Positions 60,977 through 64,000 of a DNA stretch of 64,000 nucleotides are shown piece after piece (position 1 is the first letter of the stretch; each line of letters opens with the position of its first letter). A model generated the notes under the pieces. It was not told the origin of the DNA, searched no databases, and was given only the letters and a program-made list of their open reading frames with translations. This DNA is from Deinococcus peraridilitoris DSM 19664 (GTDB taxonomy: Bacteria > Deinococcota > Deinococci > Deinococcales > Deinococcaceae), in assembly GCF_000317835.1 (NCBI RefSeq), contig NC_019790.1, positions 11,246-75,245 of the forward strand. Reading direction: 5' to 3'. Position numbers and translations under genes: made by a program.

Positions 60977-62746
60977 ATGAAGCGGTCTGCTGCCCCACGT
61001 GCGTCCCTCTGTGCCCTTACCACGTTCACCGCTCTGCTGTCCGCGTGCGGTGGCGGGCCGAGCACCGCGACCTCACCAGCAAAAAGCAGCATGTCCGGCA
61101 CGGTCGCGCTTGCCACTGCCTCCAGCACTCAAGCCGCTGGCACCTCCCTCGCCACCAACGAGTACATCGTCAAGCTCAAGCCATCACTCACGGCACAGAA
61201 CGTCCGCTCCCTCGAAGTGGACGGGCAGCGCCTTGAGCGCGTCAGCAGCATCTCCACCCTGAACCTGGGCCTGTACCGCGCGATACAACCATCGAAGACG
61301 ACGCCCCAAACGACGGCTCAGCAGCTTTCCGCCCTCGCAGGCGTGGAGTCCGCGACGCCCAACACCCGCGGTCAGTTGTTCAGAACGCCGAACGACACGT
61401 ACTACCCGTACAAGTGGGACGCACAGATGCTCAACCTGCCAAACGCCTGGAACATCACAACCGGTGCAAGCGTGACGGTCGCCGTGGTGGACAGCGGAAT
61501 CGTGAGCCACCCGGACCTCAACAGCAAACTGCTGCCCGGGTACGACTTTGTGAGTAACCTGGACAACGCTGGGGACGGCAACGGCGTGGACAACGATCCG
61601 ACGGACCCGGGCGTCAATACCAGCTACCACGGCACGCACGTTGCCGGCATCATCGGTGCTTCGACCAACAACGGTGCTGGCGTGTCCGGCGTGAGCTGGG
61701 GCGCGCGGATCGTTCCAGTGCGTGTTGGAGGAAAACTGGGCATCGACAAGTGGGACATGATGTACGCCACCTACTGGGCTGCCGGCGGACACCTGGACGG
61801 CCTTCCCGACAACCCAAACCCGGCCAAGGTCATCAACCTCAGCCTGGGCGGCACAGGTGCGTGCAGTTCGGTCGAGCAGGACTTGTTCAACACCCTCGCC
61901 CAAGCGGGTGTCGTTGTCGTCGCCGCAGCCGGGAACGAGAACGTCAGCGCCAGCACCGTCGCACCGGCCAATTGCGACAATGTCATCACGGTCGGTGCGG
62001 TCGGACCGGATGGGAAGCGTGCACCCTACTCCAACTACGGTGCCCGCGTCGATGTCATGGCCCCCGGCGGCAACCCCCAGTTGCGCCTGACGTACGGCGG
62101 GACCACCGTTCCAGGCAACGTGCTCAGCACCGTCAAAAACGGGTACGACTTCATGCCGGGAACATCCATGGCCGCGCCACAGGTCAGTGGGGTCGCCGCG
62201 CTACTCCTGGGCAACGAACCTGGCCTCACGCCAACGCAAGTTCGCGCCCGGCTCAAATTGACCGCCACCCCCTTGAGTGACGCGGCGTGCGGGGTCATCT
62301 CAGGTTGCGGCGCCGGGCTGGTCAACGCTGCTGCCGTCCTCGGGGTGAGTGGAAGTGCACCAGCTCCGCAGCCGGTGGCGCAGGGACGCACCTGGGTCAT
62401 CGCGTTCTACCGGACAGGAACCACCTATGACGGCGCGCGCAGCCGCGTGGCTCAAGTGCCTCAGGTGACACTGCGCAACCCGTTCCAACTGACGGAACTG
62501 GAAGCGGGAACCTACTCGGTTGTCGCGTGGCAGGACCTTGACGACGACAGCCAGGTCGATGACGGTGAACCCGTCGGCGTGTACCCGACGAACGTGGTCG
62601 CGGACGGCCGGGCGCTGAACGGAATCAACATCCAGCTCACGCCATACCGGATGGGCGCGGCAAGTGTTAACGACCAGCAGGGCGCGAACGCCCTGCTGGT
62701 CGCGTTCTTGCGAAACTGGAACCGTGGCCAGGTAGGGGAGGAATAG
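60977..62746 (+). CDS. Secreted subtilisin-like serine protease, predicted lipoprotein
   Basis: From the ATG at 60977 (589 residues) the protein starts KRSAAPRASLCALTTFTALL and then SACGGG, a lipoprotein signal with lipobox LSAC; ATGs at 60959 and 60968 would add 6 or 3 residues. A propeptide of the I9 type follows (NEYIVKLKPSLTAQN). The S8 catalytic triad is complete: Asp in VAVVDSGIVSHPDL, His in YHGTHVAGIIGA, Ser in PGTSMAAPQVSGVAAL, and oxyanion Asn in VAAAGNENV. A C-terminal domain of about 110 residues looks like a beta-sandwich (VVAWQDLDDDSQVDDGEPVG). It should digest extracellular protein for nutrition. Confidence 0.92.
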   Translation: MKRSAAPRASLCALTTFTALLSACGGGPSTATSPAKSSMSGTVALATASSTQAAGTSLATNEYIVKLKPSLTAQNVRSLEVDGQRLERVSSISTLNLGLYRAIQPSKTTPQTTAQQLSALAGVESATPNTRGQLFRTPNDTYYPYKWDAQMLNLPNAWNITTGASVTVAVVDSGIVSHPDLNSKLLPGYDFVSNLDNAGDGNGVDNDPTDPGVNTSYHGTHVAGIIGASTNNGAGVSGVSWGARIVPVRVGGKLGIDKWDMMYATYWAAGGHLDGLPDNPNPAKVINLSLGGTGACSSVEQDLFNTLAQAGVVVVAAAGNENVSASTVAPANCDNVITVGAVGPDGKRAPYSNYGARVDVMAPGGNPQLRLTYGGTTVPGNVLSTVKNGYDFMPGTSMAAPQVSGVAALLLGNEPGLTPTQVRARLKLTATPLSDAACGVISGCGAGLVNAAAVLGVSGSAPAPQPVAQGRTWVIAFYRTGTTYDGARSRVAQVPQVTLRNPFQLTELEAGTYSVVAWQDLDDDSQVDDGEPVGVYPTNVVADGRALNGINIQLTPYRMGAASVNDQQGANALLVAFLRNWNRGQVGEE

Positions 62747-62795
62747 GACTTACTGCCCCTCAGGCTGTTCGCGGCGGGTTAGGGACTCTCCACGC

Positions 62796-62979
62796 ATGAC
62801 TTGGCGCCCCCAACGACTCACCCGTCAACAAATGAAGGAACGACGCCTCGAAGGCATGCGCCTCCTGGAAAGCGGCAACCACACCCAGGACGCTATCGCG
62901 TAAGAACCGGGCGTGCACGTCAGCACCGTGCAGAAATGGCACCGCACCTCAAACACCACGGGCCGGTCCCAATCGTGAA
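62796..62979 (+). pseudogene. Transposase N-terminal remnant (helix-turn-helix)
   Basis: The frame from the ATG at 62796 reads LTRQQMKERRLEGMRLLESG then, after a TAA at 62901-62903, EPGVHVSTVQKWHR. This is the first helix-turn-helix of an IS630-like transposase, with a stop in the middle and nothing further. Confidence 0.5.
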
Positions 62980-63063
62980 GGTTTGTTCGGGGCGCTTCGT
63001 CACCAGAATCACCGCGACGCATAGTGCAGCGCGTACGCTCACGGCAACACGAGGAGGTGCAGC

Positions 63064-63990
63064 ATGCGTTTGGTGACGGTCCGAGCGCCCGAAGGTCAAG
63101 GACAGCACGTGGCCGGTGTGGCCTTCACGGCAGGCATCACAGAGGTTGGTGTTCATCGCGCCCAAGCCTTGACGCCGGATGGTGAAGCACGCGAACAAGA
63201 TGTCGTGGAGTTCAGCACCGCGACGCCCCAAGCGAAGAGATTCATCGAAGCTTTGATGGTCGCGCCCTTTTACGATCCTGCCAGTTTCAGCTTCTCCATC
63301 CGCCACCCGCAGTCCATCTTCGGCAACCACCCGCCCAGGCAGGAAACACATCCGGTCGTGCGGCCCAGCGTGGACGTGTACGACGAGCTCTGGCAATTCA
63401 CGAAAGTGACCTTCAGCCTGACAGGGCGGGTGTTCCTGTCGTCGGTCCTGCTGGCCTACGGCATGGTGGAGGATCACTTACCGCTGATCATCGCGGGGTT
63501 ACTGTTCCTGCCGTATCACCACCACATGCTCGGCATCGCCCTCGGCGCCGTGCTGCGCGAACGTCACTTCATCATGCAAGCCCTCCTGGCGCTTCTGATC
63601 ACCACTGCCTTGATCGTCCTGGCCGGCGCTGGCGTGGCGCTCGCCGTGGAGCCACCAATTGAATTCAATCAGTTCGGCGCTCCGCTTTCCGGCGTCATTC
63701 TCTCCCTGGTCATTGGCGCTGCGGCAGGACTGGGCAGCATTGACGACGCAGGGCGAAGGGAGCTGATTGGCTTGGCGGCGACCGCGCACATCGCGGTGCA
63801 TCCAGCTTGGTTCGGCCTCCAGCTCGTGTATGGCCTCGGTAAAACAACGGAACTGCCTGATCATCTGTTGATGTTCGCGCTGAACGTCACCGCGCTGATC
63901 GTGGCTGCCGCGGCCATGTACGTGTTGAGCGGCATGCGTGGCGACGGCATCCGGGGTTTTATCAGCCGGATTGGCAGGAGCCCTTCGTGA
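63064..63990 (+). CDS. Membrane protein of unknown function (DUF389-like)
   Basis: A 308-residue protein with GAGGAGG before the ATG. The first about 110 residues are soluble. About six membrane helices follow, among them FLSSVLLAYGMVEDHLPLII, AGLLFLPYHHHMLGIALGAV, ALLALLITTALIVLAGAGVA, SGVILSLVIGAAAGLGSID and LMFALNVTALIVAAAAMYVL. The alternation of a soluble N-terminal domain and short glycine-rich helix pairs resembles the DUF389 family, but this needs a profile search. Two His-rich turns (YHHHML) are notable. Confidence 0.6.
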   Translation: MRLVTVRAPEGQGQHVAGVAFTAGITEVGVHRAQALTPDGEAREQDVVEFSTATPQAKRFIEALMVAPFYDPASFSFSIRHPQSIFGNHPPRQETHPVVRPSVDVYDELWQFTKVTFSLTGRVFLSSVLLAYGMVEDHLPLIIAGLLFLPYHHHMLGIALGAVLRERHFIMQALLALLITTALIVLAGAGVALAVEPPIEFNQFGAPLSGVILSLVIGAAAGLGSIDDAGRRELIGLAATAHIAVHPAWFGLQLVYGLGKTTELPDHLLMFALNVTALIVAAAAMYVLSGMRGDGIRGFISRIGRSPS

Positions 63991-64000
63991 TCCTGGTGAA

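Overview
The window looks like part of a Deinococcus plasmid or megaplasmid. This is inferred from the high-GC coding style, the density of IS families, promoters placed to give leaderless transcripts (a -10 box 6 nt before ATG at 29191 and 31349), an iteron-type replication region, and a mannosyl/glucosyl-glycerate utilisation operon of the kind found in the Deinococcus-Thermus group. No rRNA, tRNA or CRISPR array was seen.

Layout. 0-2.7 kb: the end of a GH63-type glycosylglycerate hydrolase, then glycerate kinase and a ROK sugar kinase, which together would convert a compatible solute into glycolytic intermediates. 3.1-7.6 kb: a P1B-type metal ATPase and a small membrane partner between two oppositely oriented copies of one IS4-type element (the left copy is a 245 bp remnant), bounded by a 9 bp direct repeat; I read this as a composite transposon. 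7.8-18.4 kb: single accessory genes (HAD phosphatase, GGDEF protein, SMI1/KNR4 protein, TetR with a reductase, a phosphotransferase, an acetyltransferase) among transposase relics. 18.4-26 kb: two large paralogous multi-GAF sensor kinases, one response regulator, and serine-recombinase genes or fragments next to each kinase. 26-31.2 kb: IS3 inserted in an IS982 relic, a self-regulated-looking Fic protein, another serine recombinase, and a VapBC-type pair.

31.3-43.7 kb is the plasmid backbone: ParA and a small partner, a large ParB-domain protein, a Prim-Pol protein, a J-domain protein and several small unknown proteins. Six promoters here share one architecture: a TTGACt/a -35, a 17 bp spacer, a TATAnT -10, and an inverted repeat (CTTAGTATAT, 5 nt, ATATACTAAG) covering spacer and -10. 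Five are followed by a leader hairpin whose stem covaries between copies while its 12-13 nt loop (ACC[A/T]TCCACACC) is almost invariant, ending just before the Shine-Dalgarno. This regulon with a structured leader is the most interesting system in the window.

43.7-55.8 kb is worn accessory DNA: a cluster of hairpins, a SEFIR-domain gene and an HD-domain gene both cut by one IS4 element, more IS elements, a NarL-type two-component system, an IS110 element, and a Fic toxin-antitoxin pair with a frameshifted toxin. 55.8-59.2 kb is the replication region: a putative initiator, seven iterons and a second unknown plasmid protein. 59.7-64 kb holds a tyrosine recombinase lacking the usual first catalytic arginine, a secreted subtilisin-like lipoprotein and a membrane protein.
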